64,000 nucleotides of DNA from Shewanella profunda (GTDB lineage: Bacteria; Pseudomonadota; Gammaproteobacteria; Enterobacterales; Shewanellaceae): assembly GCF_023283765.1 (NCBI RefSeq), contig NZ_JAKILG010000005.1, forward strand, positions 62,001 through 126,000, given 5' to 3'. The notes beneath the pieces were generated by a model. The model saw nothing but the letters and a program-made list of their open reading frames with translations. It had not been told where the DNA came from and searched no databases. This document shows positions 17,881-27,748 of this stretch, one piece after another. The translations under genes were made by a program, and so were the position numbers. Each line of letters opens with the position of its first letter. Position 1 is the first letter of the stretch.

Positions 17881-18790
17881 TCATGTCGTTGCCATCGGCG
17901 GAGGCCATGGTTTGGGCAGAGTACTCTCCTCACTCGATTTTCTAGGTAAGCGCCTTACGGGTATTGTCGCAACCACAGATAATGGGGGATCAACAGGCCG
18001 ACTCAGAGCAGAACAAAATTGTATTGCATGGGGTGACCTTCGCAATTGCCTCTCCCATCTTGCCAATCGCCCTTCCCTTGGTTCACAATTATTTGAATAT
18101 CGCTTTCAAGGTGAAACTGAGCTGAGCGGCCATAACTTAGGCAATCTTATTCTGCTGGCACTCGATCAACTCTGTGTTCGACCGCTTGAAGCCGTCAATC
18201 TTATTCGTAGCTTATTGAACATTGAAACTCAACTCATCCCTATGTCCGAACAACCGACACACTTAGTCGCTATCCAAGCCTGCGGTAGTAAGGTTTTTGG
18301 CGAAACTAATGTAGATAGTATGATGGAGGCACCTATCGCGTTGTGTCTTGAACCCCAGGTTGATGCAACGTTTGAAGCCTGTCAGGCAGTACTTAATGCC
18401 GATTTGATTATCATAGGGCCAGGCAGTTTTTTAACCAGCATAATGCCACCGCTCCTACTACCACGTTTCGCTAAAAGTTTGGCCGCAAGTAAAGCGCAGG
18501 TGATCTTTATCGATAATCTTTATCAAGAGTTATCTCCCGCAGGGCAATTTAGCCTTGAACAACGGATCTCTTGGTGCCATCAGATTATTGGTCGACCAAT
18601 TATAAATAAAGTGCTACGCCACGGTGACCAAGTACGCTTAGGTTCGTTTATTAATCACTTCCCATTGAAAAATAAACACAATCCAAATCTTCACGATCAT
18701 GCAGGCCTAAGGGATGCTCTTAGTGCATTACTGCGGATAAAATCTGCTCTGAACTTACAACCCCTAACCTCTTTATCAATCACAAAGTAA
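17852..18790 (+). CDS. ybhK: YvcK/YbhK family protein (CofD-like fold)
   Basis: A 312-residue cytoplasmic protein. The N-terminus VVAIGGGHGLGRVLSSLD and the following TDNGGSTGRLR are the nucleotide-sugar binding motifs of the YvcK/CofD family, and ADLIIIGPGSFLTSIMPPLL is the second conserved block. In Bacillus YvcK binds UDP-sugars and is needed on gluconeogenic carbon and for cell shape; E. coli YbhK is the closest named relative. It stands alone behind the structured leader and short ORF. Start at ATG 17852, with AGGAAGGA about 10 nt upstream. Confidence 0.88.
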   Translation: MQHQILNQFNHVVAIGGGHGLGRVLSSLDFLGKRLTGIVATTDNGGSTGRLRAEQNCIAWGDLRNCLSHLANRPSLGSQLFEYRFQGETELSGHNLGNLILLALDQLCVRPLEAVNLIRSLLNIETQLIPMSEQPTHLVAIQACGSKVFGETNVDSMMEAPIALCLEPQVDATFEACQAVLNADLIIIGPGSFLTSIMPPLLLPRFAKSLAASKAQVIFIDNLYQELSPAGQFSLEQRISWCHQIIGRPIINKVLRHGDQVRLGSFINHFPLKNKHNPNLHDHAGLRDALSALLRIKSALNLQPLTSLSITK

Positions 18791-18818
18791 CAAGGACAGC
18801 AGTTGCTGTCCTTGTTTT
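18790..18818. terminator. Terminator between the YvcK-like gene and aspC
   Basis: ACAAGGACAGCA (18790-18801) and TGCTGTCCTTGT (18804-18815), 12-bp stem with T-run, directly after the stop codon of the YvcK-like gene. Confidence 0.85.
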
Positions 18819-18844
18819 TATCACTATCACTTAAACGTTTATGC

Positions 18845-20041
18845 CTAATTTATAACTTGAGCAATTGCCTTGCAAATCACAGGCATATTTGTTTCTGTCA
18901 TCCCGGCAACACTGATACGACCAGATCCAACAATATACACACCAAATTCATCTTTGAGTCGTGCAACTTGTGCTTTATTTAAACCGGAGAAACTAAACAT
19001 ACCGCTTTGGCGGGAAATAAAGCTAAAGTCTTGCGTCACACCTTCGGCCTTTAAACTATCAACAAACAGCGTGCGCATTTTCGCAATACGTTCACGCATT
19101 TCAGTGACTTCTTGTACCCACTGTGCTTTTAAGGAAGCATCGCCTAAAATTGTGCTTACAATCAAGGCACCGTGTGCAGGAGGGTTAGAGTAATTTGCAC
19201 GAATAGTACGTTTAACTTGACTGAACGCGCGCACAGCCGCATCGGCATCTTCGGCAACCACTGTCACAGCGCCAATACGTTCGTTATACAAACCAAAGTT
19301 TTTAGAAAACGAATTAGCAATCAGCAATTCAGGCACTTTAGATGCCACTAAACGTAAGCCTGCCGCATCTTCTTCTATACCTACACCAAAACCTTGGTAT
19401 GCAAAGTCGAACAAGGGAACCAGTTTCTTATCGGCACATAATTGTGCAACTAAGTCCCACTGAGCCAAGGTTAAATCAATACCCGTCGGATTATGACAGC
19501 AACCGTGTAGTAGAATGATATCGCCTGCGTTTGCAGTAGATAGATCCGTCATCATGGCATCAAAATCAATATCGTGAGCGTTCGCGTTGTAGTAACCGTA
19601 TTCTTTAACGGTCAAACCCGCCGTTTCGAAAATGTTTTGATGATTAGCCCAGGTAGGGTTACTCACCCACACAGTGCGTGATGGGGTATTACGCAGTAAG
19701 AACTCCGCGGCTATACGCAATGCACCAGTACCTCCTGGAGCCTGTGCTGTAACGGCACGGCCAGAGGTGACTAATTCACTCGCTTCTCCAAACAGCAATT
19801 CCTGTACAACACGGTTATAGGCTAGAACACCTTCAATTCCTAAATAGTTTTTTGTCTTTTCCTGTTCAAGCAGTAATGTCTCGGCCTTTTTAACAGACGC
19901 TAATACAGGAGTCTGTCCAGCTTCATCCTTGTAAATGCCAACACCAAGGTTGACTTTATTCTGACGGGGATCAGCCTTAAAGGTATCCGTTAAACCAAGG
20001 ATAGGATCTGCAGGTGCGAGTACTACTTGAGAGAAAATCAT
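18845..20041 (-). CDS. aspC: Aspartate/aromatic aminotransferase
   Basis: A 398-residue class I PLP-dependent aminotransferase. The schiff-base lysine is in [16 protein letters not shown], the PLP-binding Asp in [11 protein letters not shown], the substrate carboxylate Arg in [12 protein letters not shown], and the N-terminal block [20 protein letters not shown] is the AspC/TyrB signature. It interconverts aspartate and oxaloacetate, or aromatic amino acids. It is monocistronic, with a terminator at its 3' side shared with the YvcK-like gene. AspC and TyrB cannot be separated by eye. Confidence 0.92.
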   Translation of the reverse strand: MIFSQVVLAPADPILGLTDTFKADPRQNKVNLGVGIYKDEAGQTPVLASVKKAETLLLEQEKTKNYLGIEGVLAYNRVVQELLFGEASELVTSGRAVTAQAPGGTGALRIAAEFLLRNTPSRTVWVSNPTWANHQNIFETAGLTVKEYGYYNANAHDIDFDAMMTDLSTANAGDIILLHGCCHNPTGIDLTLAQWDLVAQLCADKKLVPLFDFAYQGFGVGIEEDAAGLRLVASKVPELLIANSFSKNFGLYNERIGAVTVVAEDADAAVRAFSQVKRTIRANYSNPPAHGALIVSTILGDASLKAQWVQEVTEMRERIAKMRTLFVDSLKAEGVTQDFSFISRQSGMFSFSGLNKAQVARLKDEFGVYIVGSGRISVAGMTETNMPVICKAIAQVIN

Positions 20042-20296
20042 GACTATTGTCCTAAATGTTCGCGTGTAGGGGAAATTTTGGCTTATTTATATCACTGTCT
20101 TAAGGAGGGTAATAGCTCCTTAGGTAGCATCTTTTAGAAATTCTTGCACTATTCTTGTACTAAATAGTGATTTATGAAAAAAAGTACGATTGGATTAACC
20201 ATTTCTAATCACTACGGATAAATTACTGGAGTAATAACATTTATCACGGTTAGATCACACTATATACATGGGATCCACTGTAGCGATGGAATGGAT

Positions 20297-20328
20297 GCTA
20301 AAAGCCACAATTTACAGTGGCTTTTAGC
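20297..20328. terminator. Terminator after the DUF1315 gene
   Basis: GCTAAAAGCCAC (20297-20308) and GTGGCTTTTAGC (20317-20328), 12-bp perfect stem with an 8-nt loop, 8 nt beyond the stop of the minus-strand gene. The U-tract is inside the stem. Confidence 0.8.
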
Positions 20329-20335
20329 CGTAAGA

Positions 20336-20617
20336 CTATAGTTCCTGGACCTTAAACTCGGCAATCGACTCGCCGCGAAACTGTTTTTTCAGTTCCGCTT
20401 TAGACAATTCGTTAATTTTGCCGTTGGCTGCAATAGTGAAATGCTCGGTCTGATCAAGCTTACGAGCTTGATAAAGCATAACGACTTGCAGTGTTGATTC
20501 CCGCTGAGCGTCACTCAATACCGTACCATCTTCCCACTTGCCTAACTCAGCTGCGCTACGCAATCTTTCGTAGACTTCTACGGGCATTTGCTCAATCACT
20601 TGATTAATGTCAGTCAT
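20336..20617 (-). CDS. DUF1315 (YeaC family) protein
   Basis: A 93-residue soluble protein with the family pattern INQVIEQMPVEVYERLRSAAELGKWEDG and ESTLQVVMLYQARKLDQTEHF. This is the YeaC/DUF1315 family of gammaproteobacteria, function unknown. It overlaps the upstream zinc-ribbon gene by 4 nt, so the two are translationally coupled. Confidence 0.88.
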   Translation of the reverse strand: MTDINQVIEQMPVEVYERLRSAAELGKWEDGTVLSDAQRESTLQVVMLYQARKLDQTEHFTIAANGKINELSKAELKKQFRGESIAEFKVQEL

Positions 20618-20931
20618 ACACTTTTCCGCTTATGTAACACGATTCTTATTCGAGTAACGAGGTAGCCTACAAAACCGAATACAAAACAGATACCGGCGAT
20701 GTTTGCGCGCAAACCTTCCGCAGGCTCACCACCCCAAAACCAGATCACAACTCCAGCAATAAATAATGTCATCGCAATAAAGCTCTGGTTCATTAAACTG
20801 CTGGATTTCTGAATATGGCTAATCCGCGATAAAGACTCATTATCTCCATTGGTTTTTGCTTGGCAATGGGGACAAGCACTCGCTTTACTCGACATACGTT
20901 TACGACATACAGGACATTCAATTAATGCCAT
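20614..20931 (-). CDS. Zinc-ribbon membrane protein
   Basis: A 105-residue protein with an N-terminal zinc ribbon (CPVCRKRMSSKASACPHC, two CxxC knuckles at 6-9 and 20-23) and two TM helices (about 47-66 and 75-93). Small zinc-ribbon membrane proteins of this design are common and of unknown function. It lies 11 nt downstream of the M14 peptidase gene and overlaps the DUF1315 gene, so the three probably form one operon. Confidence 0.78.
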   Translation of the reverse strand: MALIECPVCRKRMSSKASACPHCQAKTNGDNESLSRISHIQKSSSLMNQSFIAMTLFIAGVVIWFWGGEPAEGLRANIAGICFVFGFVGYLVTRIRIVLHKRKSV

Positions 20932-20942
20932 ATTCGCCTCAT

Positions 20943-22070
20943 TTATCTCAACTTATCAACAACAGCCAGCATGGCGATTAACGAGGCATCACCTAGATAA
21001 ATGCTACGCTCTGGCGACCAACCCACAAAAGGATCTGGTAAGTTATTATTGTCTTTAAATGGCATTTCAAGTGTATTGGATAAACATTCAAAGGTTTGCG
21101 CGACCCAATTTGATGCGACCGTTAAGTTAGCCTGATCCGGTTCATCTTTGGCATAACCAAACTGAGTTTGAAAATCAGCACTGGCTAAGGTCAATGCTTG
21201 ACTAAAATCCGCCTGCAATTGTGCCAATCTGTCGTTATATGCAGGTACGCCTTCACAACCAGCAAGAAACACGTAGGGTAAACCTTCATCACCATGTACA
21301 TCGTAAAATAAGTCGACGCCGATTTGCTTCATCTTATTTACAACATGATAAACCTCAGGGCTCTTATCTAAGCTTGGGCTTTGCCATTCACGGTTAAGAT
21401 TAACACCTATTGCGTTTGTGCGAAGATGCCCTCTTACACTACCATCGGGATTCATATTGGGCACAATGTAAAAGTTTGCTTTATCAAGTAGAGATTTTGC
21501 TGTTGGGCAGTCATTATCAAGTAAACGATTAATTAAGCCTTCAACTAGCCATTCTGCCATGGTTTCGCCGGGATGCTGCCTGGCTGTAATCCAAATATTA
21601 CGCTTGGAAGGATGGCCATTACCCACTTTCACAAGAGTGATATCACGGCCATCTAAGGTTAAGCCTAAATGTTCTAAATTCACATCAGGGTGTAATTGAG
21701 CATTGCTCAGTAAATCTAAGTGGCGCTCGTAACTATAGGGTGCAAAATAGGCAAGTTGAATGGCATCGCAATCTAACTCGAGTTGAATACTCAATGTGCC
21801 ATCTTGATACTCTGTAGGCACACGGAACCAGTGCTGGCGATCATAACTCGCAACAGCTTGATAATTTTCCCAACCTTTTGGATAAGAAGCAGTCCCAGCA
21901 TTGATAATATTTAAGGTGTATTGATTGCCAATATCACCTTCAAATCGAAAATTAAACCACTGATAAAACTCGCCACCCGCATCTGGGCGGATCGCAAGTT
22001 GAATATCATCTTTGTTATCAAGATTGACGACTTGGATATTTCCACCATCAAAATTGGCACTGATCCGCAT
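20943..22070 (-). CDS. M14 family cytosolic carboxypeptidase (AGBL/CCP-like)
   Basis: A 375-residue zinc carboxypeptidase. An N-terminal beta domain (about 1-125, MRISANFDGGNIQ...) precedes the M14 catalytic domain. Zinc ligands are in ARQHPGETMAEW (HxxE) and FYDVHGDEG (the later His); substrate-binding Arg/Asn lie in GVNLNREWQ; the catalytic Glu is in SNTLEMPF. This layout matches bacterial relatives of the cytosolic carboxypeptidases that remove glutamates from tubulin in eukaryotes. The bacterial substrate is unknown. The start at 22070 avoids an unneeded 8-residue extension. Confidence 0.88.
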   Translation of the reverse strand: MRISANFDGGNIQVVNLDNKDDIQLAIRPDAGGEFYQWFNFRFEGDIGNQYTLNIINAGTASYPKGWENYQAVASYDRQHWFRVPTEYQDGTLSIQLELDCDAIQLAYFAPYSYERHLDLLSNAQLHPDVNLEHLGLTLDGRDITLVKVGNGHPSKRNIWITARQHPGETMAEWLVEGLINRLLDNDCPTAKSLLDKANFYIVPNMNPDGSVRGHLRTNAIGVNLNREWQSPSLDKSPEVYHVVNKMKQIGVDLFYDVHGDEGLPYVFLAGCEGVPAYNDRLAQLQADFSQALTLASADFQTQFGYAKDEPDQANLTVASNWVAQTFECLSNTLEMPFKDNNNLPDPFVGWSPERSIYLGDASLIAMLAVVDKLR

Positions 22071-22257
22071 AATGATTCCTACTAGTTTATTCACGTGAGG
22101 GCTATTAATGACACATGGTGCATCTTATTTTATGCCCGATAGAATAAACCAAAACCGCATCAGGTGAAAACGAAAGCCAACAATTTCAGCCATTGTAAAA
22201 TCAGTCGTCTTTTTATTGACCGATTATACTTGCAGCAGACGTAGGTAGGACAAGAAC

Positions 22258-22938
22258 TTAAACAGTAAAACTGTAGCCCTGCCCACGCACAGTGTTAATT
22301 AAATTACGCGGTAAACTGGTTTTTGCAAGTTTACGTCTTGTATTACTGATATGCATATCTAAGTTTCGGTCAAAGCGTCCAAGATCCTTTTGTAAAACAG
22401 AACGTTGTAGTTCTTGTTTTGTGATGACTTCACCCTTACGATCGAATAAATACTTAAATAATCTAAATTCCGTCTGGGTTAGATCAACACCACGATTACC
22501 AATAGTGATACGGTAACTCGTTTCATCAAAATTAACCGATTTGATTTGGGTTTGTTCTATCCTAGATTGCGTGGTGCAATTTGAATGTAGACGGCGCTCT
22601 AAAGCATGCAACCTAACAATCAATTCCTTAATACTAAATGGCTTACTTAAAAAATCATCGGCACCTAACTGATAACCCATGATTCGATCATCCTCATTAT
22701 CACAGGCTGAAAACATCATGACAGGTGTTGAGCATTCACGGGCCTTTAATACCTCAAATCCATCCATTTGTGGCATAACTAAATCGAGCATGATCACATC
22801 TGGTGAACCAGCACGAATACGAGCCAGTCCATCAAAGCCATTAACTGCACATTCCACTTCATGTCCATGGGCAATGAGCGCATCGGCTAACCAAGTTCTA
22901 AACAAGGGATCATCATCGACCAATAATATTTTACTCAT
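22258..22938 (-). CDS. OmpR-family response regulator, orphan
   Basis: A 226-residue two-component regulator. The receiver domain (1-115) has DDD at 9-11, phospho-acceptor Asp in DVIMLDLVMPQMDG and the Lys in FLSKPFSIKEL. The winged-helix DNA-binding domain (about 130-226) includes LTQTEFRLFKYLFDRKGEVITKQEL and ends NTVRGQGYSFTV. It resembles CpxR-type regulators. No histidine kinase gene lies on either side, so its partner is elsewhere. The start at MSKILLVDDD (22938) is preferred to the longer frame at 22968. Confidence 0.88.
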   Translation of the reverse strand: MSKILLVDDDPLFRTWLADALIAHGHEVECAVNGFDGLARIRAGSPDVIMLDLVMPQMDGFEVLKARECSTPVMMFSACDNEDDRIMGYQLGADDFLSKPFSIKELIVRLHALERRLHSNCTTQSRIEQTQIKSVNFDETSYRITIGNRGVDLTQTEFRLFKYLFDRKGEVITKQELQRSVLQKDLGRFDRNLDMHISNTRRKLAKTSLPRNLINTVRGQGYSFTV

Positions 22939-23095
22939 CCTTAATACCCAAACGAGAATCGATATCATTTATATTACCATAGCTATACAGGTGTCTCTAG
23001 TCCTAAAACACCTGTAAAGATAGGTTACTATTAAAATGTGATCCCAGTTGTAACGTGAAGATGCGTAAAAAACTAATTTTCCCCATTGATCCAAT

Positions 23096-23119
23096 AAAAA
23101 AGCGCCCGAAGGCGCTTTT
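23096..23119 (-). terminator. Terminator after the TonB-dependent receptor
   Basis: AAAGCGCC (23099-23106) and GGCGCTTT (23111-23118) around a CGAA loop with a flanking A-tract on the plus strand, which is the U-tract for the minus-strand gene. Confidence 0.85.
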
Positions 23120-23138
23120 AAAAACTAAGAGTTTTAGC

Positions 23139-25664
23139 TTAGAACTTAACAGTTACACCACCATAAATGGTACGACCGATAGTATCGTACACTTCTGGTA
23201 CCGTGCCACCATCGCTACCGTTAGAGACAGTAACAGGTTCTTCATCGGTGAAGTTTTTAACACCTAAACTAACCGTTGTCATATCAGTAAGGTGATAAGT
23301 ACCAGAGATGTTGTGATAAATGATATCACCGACCTTATTGCCTTCTGCAAGATCGCGCATATCTCCAATGTAGCGGTTAAAGTACATTACACTCCAATCG
23401 TCTTGGCCTGCTGAGATGCTGAAGTTGTTACGCACACGAGCATAAGCACCAAAGTTACCATCGATAGTACCAGTATAGTCTTCACCATCCTGCTCAAACT
23501 TAACTAAGTAAGTGGTGTCATTACTGACTTTCCAATCTAAACCTAAACCTTCAAAGCTATACGCTAAGTTAAAGTCAATACCGCTGGTATCCTGACTACC
23601 TACGTTAGTTAACACGTTAGTTAAGTTGGACAGGTCACCTTGACCATTGACGACAACAATATTAAAGGTTTCACAAGCTGTTGTATCGCCATCGAAACAT
23701 GCGTCCAGACCAGCTTGAGTGTCCATACGCGCAATAGCGTCATCCAGTTTAAAACGCCAGTAGTCAAGAGTTACAGACATGCCATCAACATAGCTTGGTG
23801 AATACACTAAACCTACAGTAAATGATTCTGACTCTTCAGGTTGTAAATCTGAATCTGATGTACGGTTTACTAGGATTTGTGCATCTTTAATGTTGCCCCA
23901 TGGATCCTTTAAATAATCGAATGAACCAGAGTTACCACCATACAGCTCACTAACACTTGGTGCACGGAAACCAGTTGCTGCCACAGAACGAACCATTAAG
24001 TCATCAGTTGCAGCGTATGTTAAACCAATTTTCCACGTCGTAGCTTTACCAAAAGTTGAATAATCGTCTAAACGCAGTGCAAATTCACCAGTCAATTTTT
24101 CAGTGAATGGTACACTTACTTCTTGGAAAATAGAGACAACGTTATAGTTACCATCAGTTGGATCTTGTTGTGCTGCAGTACTTTCACCTGCAACTACAAT
24201 TGGATCGGGATTATAGAAACCACTTTCACGGCGGTATTCAGCACCAATGGCAAAACCTACTGCCCCAGCTTTCAGATCAAACAACTCACCATTTAAGCCA
24301 GCAGATAGCGTTTGCTGCTCATTACCGCCATTTGCTTCTTCTGTGTAACCAATAGCATCTTTCATCGTCTCTGTCAGTGGGGCACCACTTAACCAAGTCT
24401 CAGGATTAGCATAGATAGAAGTAGCCATATTTGATGCATTGATAGAATTTTCTACAGCTGTTTCCGCTTTGTTTTTACCAAAAGTGTAAGTGACATCCCA
24501 GTTCATACCGGTATGAACATCTAAAGTTCCCGCTAAACCACTCGATAAACGCCAAGTATCGGTATCCTGAGTATAAATACGAGGACCCACTTCATTGGTA
24601 CGACGGCGATAGTTTACTAAGCCTTTATCGTTTGCCTTGATACCAGCTGTAGTCATAGCACTGTCTAATGTCAGGCATGGCTCACCAGTTGGAACATTAG
24701 CGTTACCACAGACATTCAGCTCAATATTTGCTGGCTGAGCAGCCATTTGCTGATGAGAACGGCGGTTTGTATAGATTGCATCTGCAGTTAATACCACATC
24801 ATTACCCAGCTCTTGCGTCATATTCGCAAATAAACTGCGACGTTCACTCGGTGTTTGATAATAGCTGTCTTGTGTATAATCGTATACTTCTTCTTGGTCT
24901 ACCCAGTTACCGCTCGCATCTTGGACCATATAATTTAGTGCGCCAGTCGGTATGCTCCAACTTTCGCCTGCAGCAGTCCAATCACGATCAGCTTGGATCA
25001 CACCACGACGGTCAGAAAACGCTGCACCAAAAGTATAGTTACCGCCATCGGTGTTAAAACCGTATAGCGCACTGACATCACCGTTTTCACCGTCACCTTT
25101 GTCGGTACCGCTGGCGTTAAAGTCTAACTGGAAACCTTCAAAGTCTTTCTTGGTAATAATGTTCACTACACCGGCAATCGCATCTGAACCGTAAACAGCA
25201 GAAGCACCGTCTTTCAGGATTTCAACACGCGCGATCATTGCAACTGGAATGGAGTTCAAATCCACAGAGCTATCCGCACCAGAACCTGAATTCACCATAC
25301 GGCGGCCATTTAACAGTACTAATGTACGTTGTGAACCCATACCACGTAAATCAACCTGGGCAACACCGTCAGCACCATTGTTTGTGGTCGAACCAATGGC
25401 AGCCCCTGCCATTGAAGTTTGCACTTGCAACATTTGGTCAACAGAGGTGAAACCTTCAGCTTTAATGGCTGCAGCATCAATAACGGTCACAGGTGAAGCT
25501 GTTTCCATATCTTGGCGTTGAATACGTGAACCCGTTACTTCAATCCGTTCTACTTTCGCAGTTTCTTCGGCAGCGAATGTGTTTGACGCAACAAATGTAC
25601 CCGCAGAGATAGAGGTAACGATTGCTAAGTTAATAGCTGACGCTACTTTAGTTCTTTTGATCAT
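23139..25664 (-). CDS. TonB-dependent outer-membrane receptor
   Basis: An 841-residue receptor. The signal peptide ends near residue 31 (ASNTFAAEE). A TonB box-like segment (VERIEVTGSRIQRQD) is followed by the plug domain (about 45-165, with VDLRGMGSQRTLVLLNGRRM and DGASAVYGSDAIAGVVNIITKK) and a 22-strand barrel ending in aromatic Phe (TIYGGVTVKF). The GSRIQR lead and plug wording fit the large group of receptors for peptides, carbohydrates or other nutrients in Shewanella rather than siderophores. The ligand is unknown. A perfect CRP-like palindrome lies about 310 nt upstream. Confidence 0.92.
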   Translation of the reverse strand: MIKRTKVASAINLAIVTSISAGTFVASNTFAAEETAKVERIEVTGSRIQRQDMETASPVTVIDAAAIKAEGFTSVDQMLQVQTSMAGAAIGSTTNNGADGVAQVDLRGMGSQRTLVLLNGRRMVNSGSGADSSVDLNSIPVAMIARVEILKDGASAVYGSDAIAGVVNIITKKDFEGFQLDFNASGTDKGDGENGDVSALYGFNTDGGNYTFGAAFSDRRGVIQADRDWTAAGESWSIPTGALNYMVQDASGNWVDQEEVYDYTQDSYYQTPSERRSLFANMTQELGNDVVLTADAIYTNRRSHQQMAAQPANIELNVCGNANVPTGEPCLTLDSAMTTAGIKANDKGLVNYRRRTNEVGPRIYTQDTDTWRLSSGLAGTLDVHTGMNWDVTYTFGKNKAETAVENSINASNMATSIYANPETWLSGAPLTETMKDAIGYTEEANGGNEQQTLSAGLNGELFDLKAGAVGFAIGAEYRRESGFYNPDPIVVAGESTAAQQDPTDGNYNVVSIFQEVSVPFTEKLTGEFALRLDDYSTFGKATTWKIGLTYAATDDLMVRSVAATGFRAPSVSELYGGNSGSFDYLKDPWGNIKDAQILVNRTSDSDLQPEESESFTVGLVYSPSYVDGMSVTLDYWRFKLDDAIARMDTQAGLDACFDGDTTACETFNIVVVNGQGDLSNLTNVLTNVGSQDTSGIDFNLAYSFEGLGLDWKVSNDTTYLVKFEQDGEDYTGTIDGNFGAYARVRNNFSISAGQDDWSVMYFNRYIGDMRDLAEGNKVGDIIYHNISGTYHLTDMTTVSLGVKNFTDEEPVTVSNGSDGGTVPEVYDTIGRTIYGGVTVKF

Positions 25665-25957
25665 GTTTGAATGCTCCCTAGATCTTACTATTATTTTTAT
25701 GCTTACAGCTTGTACAACTATTGCTGTACTACTGTTGCGCTTGATACTGATGATTCACTTTAATTCAGTCAATGCGCAATTTTTTAACTAAAAAAATATT
25801 ATTGTTCTTATTTATAAGTAATGTTGTTAACTTTTTGTTTTTACAAAAACCTATATTCACAAAGGCTAATTATTTAAGTTTTTTACGCTATTAAAATAGC
25901 GAATAGCAGCGATAGTAACTGTTAACAAAATAACATTTAACACACATTGTAATTATC

Positions 25958-25985
25958 AAAAAGTGTGATGTAAATCACACTTTTT
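25958..25985. promoter_or_regulatory. Perfect CRP-type palindrome
   Basis: AAAAAGTGTGAT (25958-25969), GTAA, ATCACACTTTTT (25974-25985): a perfect 12-bp dyad containing TGTGA-N6-TCACA, the CRP core. It lies about 310 nt upstream of the TonB receptor and could control it or an unseen transcript. Confidence 0.75.
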
Positions 25986-26398
25986 GCATGATAACAGATG
26001 GGATACACAACACTGTATATCGATTAATTATTGCCTAAATGTGCATAACTAAAATTTCAAACTCTAAGAATCCAAGGCAATACAAAGCAAAACTTCCATT
26101 TTAAAGGATACACAATGAATAAAGTGTAATTTTTATGGATAACCCTTTAGCTTAAAACAAATATTTAACAATATACTATCAATGTAAACAAAGTTAGCGG
26201 ACATTTAAATTTTCTTTATTCTTAACTTAGACTAATGGCAAATGTTTAACGCTCTTTGTACTTACTTTAGTATTCAAACTGCAGTTTATTTATCAGTTTT
26301 GTTTATTATTTAAACGGTAAATAAAAAAACTGTCTTCCACATCCAATATTGATACAACTGTTAACAATTTGAAGCATTGAATAAATTAACAAATTTTA

Positions 26399-26430
26399 AT
26401 TTCAACCATCCTTATATCTTTGGTTGAAAT
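26399..26430. repeat. 10-bp inverted repeat in the AT-rich region
   Basis: ATTTCAACCA (26399-26408) and TGGTTGAAAT (26421-26430) with a 12-nt loop. No T-tract follows on either strand. Confidence 0.5.
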
Positions 26431-26668
26431 AACTATTGAAAGCTTAAAAAACAATCTATTTTGAAGTTTCTGTACTAACATTATATTTAGTAAACAGAGT
26501 TAAGAATGTATAAAGTAGAATGGCTGAGCGGACGAGAATAAAAACTGTCCATAGATAATGGAACACTCTTTAAAGGGTTATTCGAGTGCTCGATGAGCGG
26601 AAAAAACAATAAACTATTGCAACACTCGTCCTAAAAAGAGCATGAATACTACGAATTGATGTGATTAG

Positions 26669-26690
26669 AGGCGACCGAAGGCCGCCTTAA
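26669..26690 (-). terminator. Weak terminator-like hairpin after ruvB
   Basis: On the minus strand AGGCGGCC-TTCG-GGTCGCCT forms an 8-bp stem (one G-U pair) with a stable TTCG loop just after the ruvB stop, but without a clear U-tract. Confidence 0.45.
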
Positions 26691-26696
26691 GATAGG

Positions 26697-27701
26697 TTAC
26701 TCAGGTTTTATCAACTGAAAATGCTGATACGCGCGTGCCGTAGCAATGCGCCCCCGTGGGGTTCTTTGAATAAACCCTTGTTGGATCAAAAAGGGCTCCA
26801 ACACATCTTCGATAGTTTCTCGTTCTTCACCTATTGCTGCAGCTAAGTTATCGAGACCCACGGGTCCACCCATAAACTTATCGATAATCGCTAACATCAA
26901 CTTACGATCCATATAGTCGAACCCTTCATTATCGACATCAAGTAGATCCAGTGCATGGTCGGCAACAAATTGAGTGACAGCGCCATCATGTTTGACCTCG
27001 GCATAATCACGAACACGGCGAAGTAAGCGGTTAGCTATCCGTGGCGTTCCTCGAGACCGTCGTGCAATCTCGAATGCACCTTCTGCATCGATCTCCAATC
27101 CCATCACTTGTGCTGAGCGCGTTACAATCGTGCTTAGATCTTTAATGTTATAAAATTCGAGTCGAAGTGGAATACCAAAGCGTGCACGCAAAGGAGATGT
27201 TAAAGCCCCCGCACGTGTGGTCGCTCCGACTAAGGTAAAGGGGGGTAAATCGAGTTTGATAGACCGTGCTGCAGGCCCCTCACCTATCATGATATCCAGT
27301 TGGTAGTCTTCCATTGCTGGATACAAGATCTCTTCCACTACGGGGCTTAAACGATGAATTTCATCGATAAATAACACATCACCGGATTCTAAATTAGTGA
27401 GTAATGCCGCCAAATCGCCGGCTTTTTCAAGTACAGGACCTGAGGTGGATTTAATATTCACCCCCATCTCATTGGCAACAATCATCGCTAATGTCGTTTT
27501 GCCTAGCCCTGGCGGGCCGTAGATCAACATATGATCTAAAGCCTCATTACGATTTTTTGCCGCCTGAATAAAAACCTTAAGCTGAGCACGGGTGTCATCT
27601 TGCCCTGTATATTCATCAAGTAATTTAGGCCGCATTGCCCTATCAACAACATCATCTTGTCCTTGAAGTTGCGGCTGGATGAGTCTGTCTGCCTCAATCA
27701 T
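26697..27701 (-). CDS. ruvB: Holliday junction branch-migration ATPase
   Basis: A 334-residue AAA+ helicase motor. Walker [10 protein letters not shown] near 63-71, Walker [10 protein letters not shown], sensor and arginine-finger segments ([16 protein letters not shown]), and the C-terminal winged helix ending [16 protein letters not shown]. It drives branch migration with RuvA. It is the last gene of the minus-strand run yebC-ruvC-ruvA-ruvB. Confidence 0.97.
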   Translation of the reverse strand: MIEADRLIQPQLQGQDDVVDRAMRPKLLDEYTGQDDTRAQLKVFIQAAKNRNEALDHMLIYGPPGLGKTTLAMIVANEMGVNIKSTSGPVLEKAGDLAALLTNLESGDVLFIDEIHRLSPVVEEILYPAMEDYQLDIMIGEGPAARSIKLDLPPFTLVGATTRAGALTSPLRARFGIPLRLEFYNIKDLSTIVTRSAQVMGLEIDAEGAFEIARRSRGTPRIANRLLRRVRDYAEVKHDGAVTQFVADHALDLLDVDNEGFDYMDRKLMLAIIDKFMGGPVGLDNLAAAIGEERETIEDVLEPFLIQQGFIQRTPRGRIATARAYQHFQLIKPE

Positions 27702-27748
27702 TATTATTCCTTATCGCAGCTTTCATCTTAATTATCATCACTCTTCAA

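Larger units (their letters stand above)
25665..26696. other. One-kilobase AT-rich region without a convincing gene
   Basis: No ORF with coding character on either strand. It holds the CRP-like palindrome at 25958-25985, a dyad CGCTATT/AATAGCG (25886-25901), a 10-bp dyad ATTTCAACCA/TGGTTGAAAT (26399-26430), and a ribosome-site-like AAAGGA before a four-codon ORF (ATG at 26115, stop after GTG). It may contain long untranslated leaders, a small RNA or a decayed gene. Confidence 0.6.
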
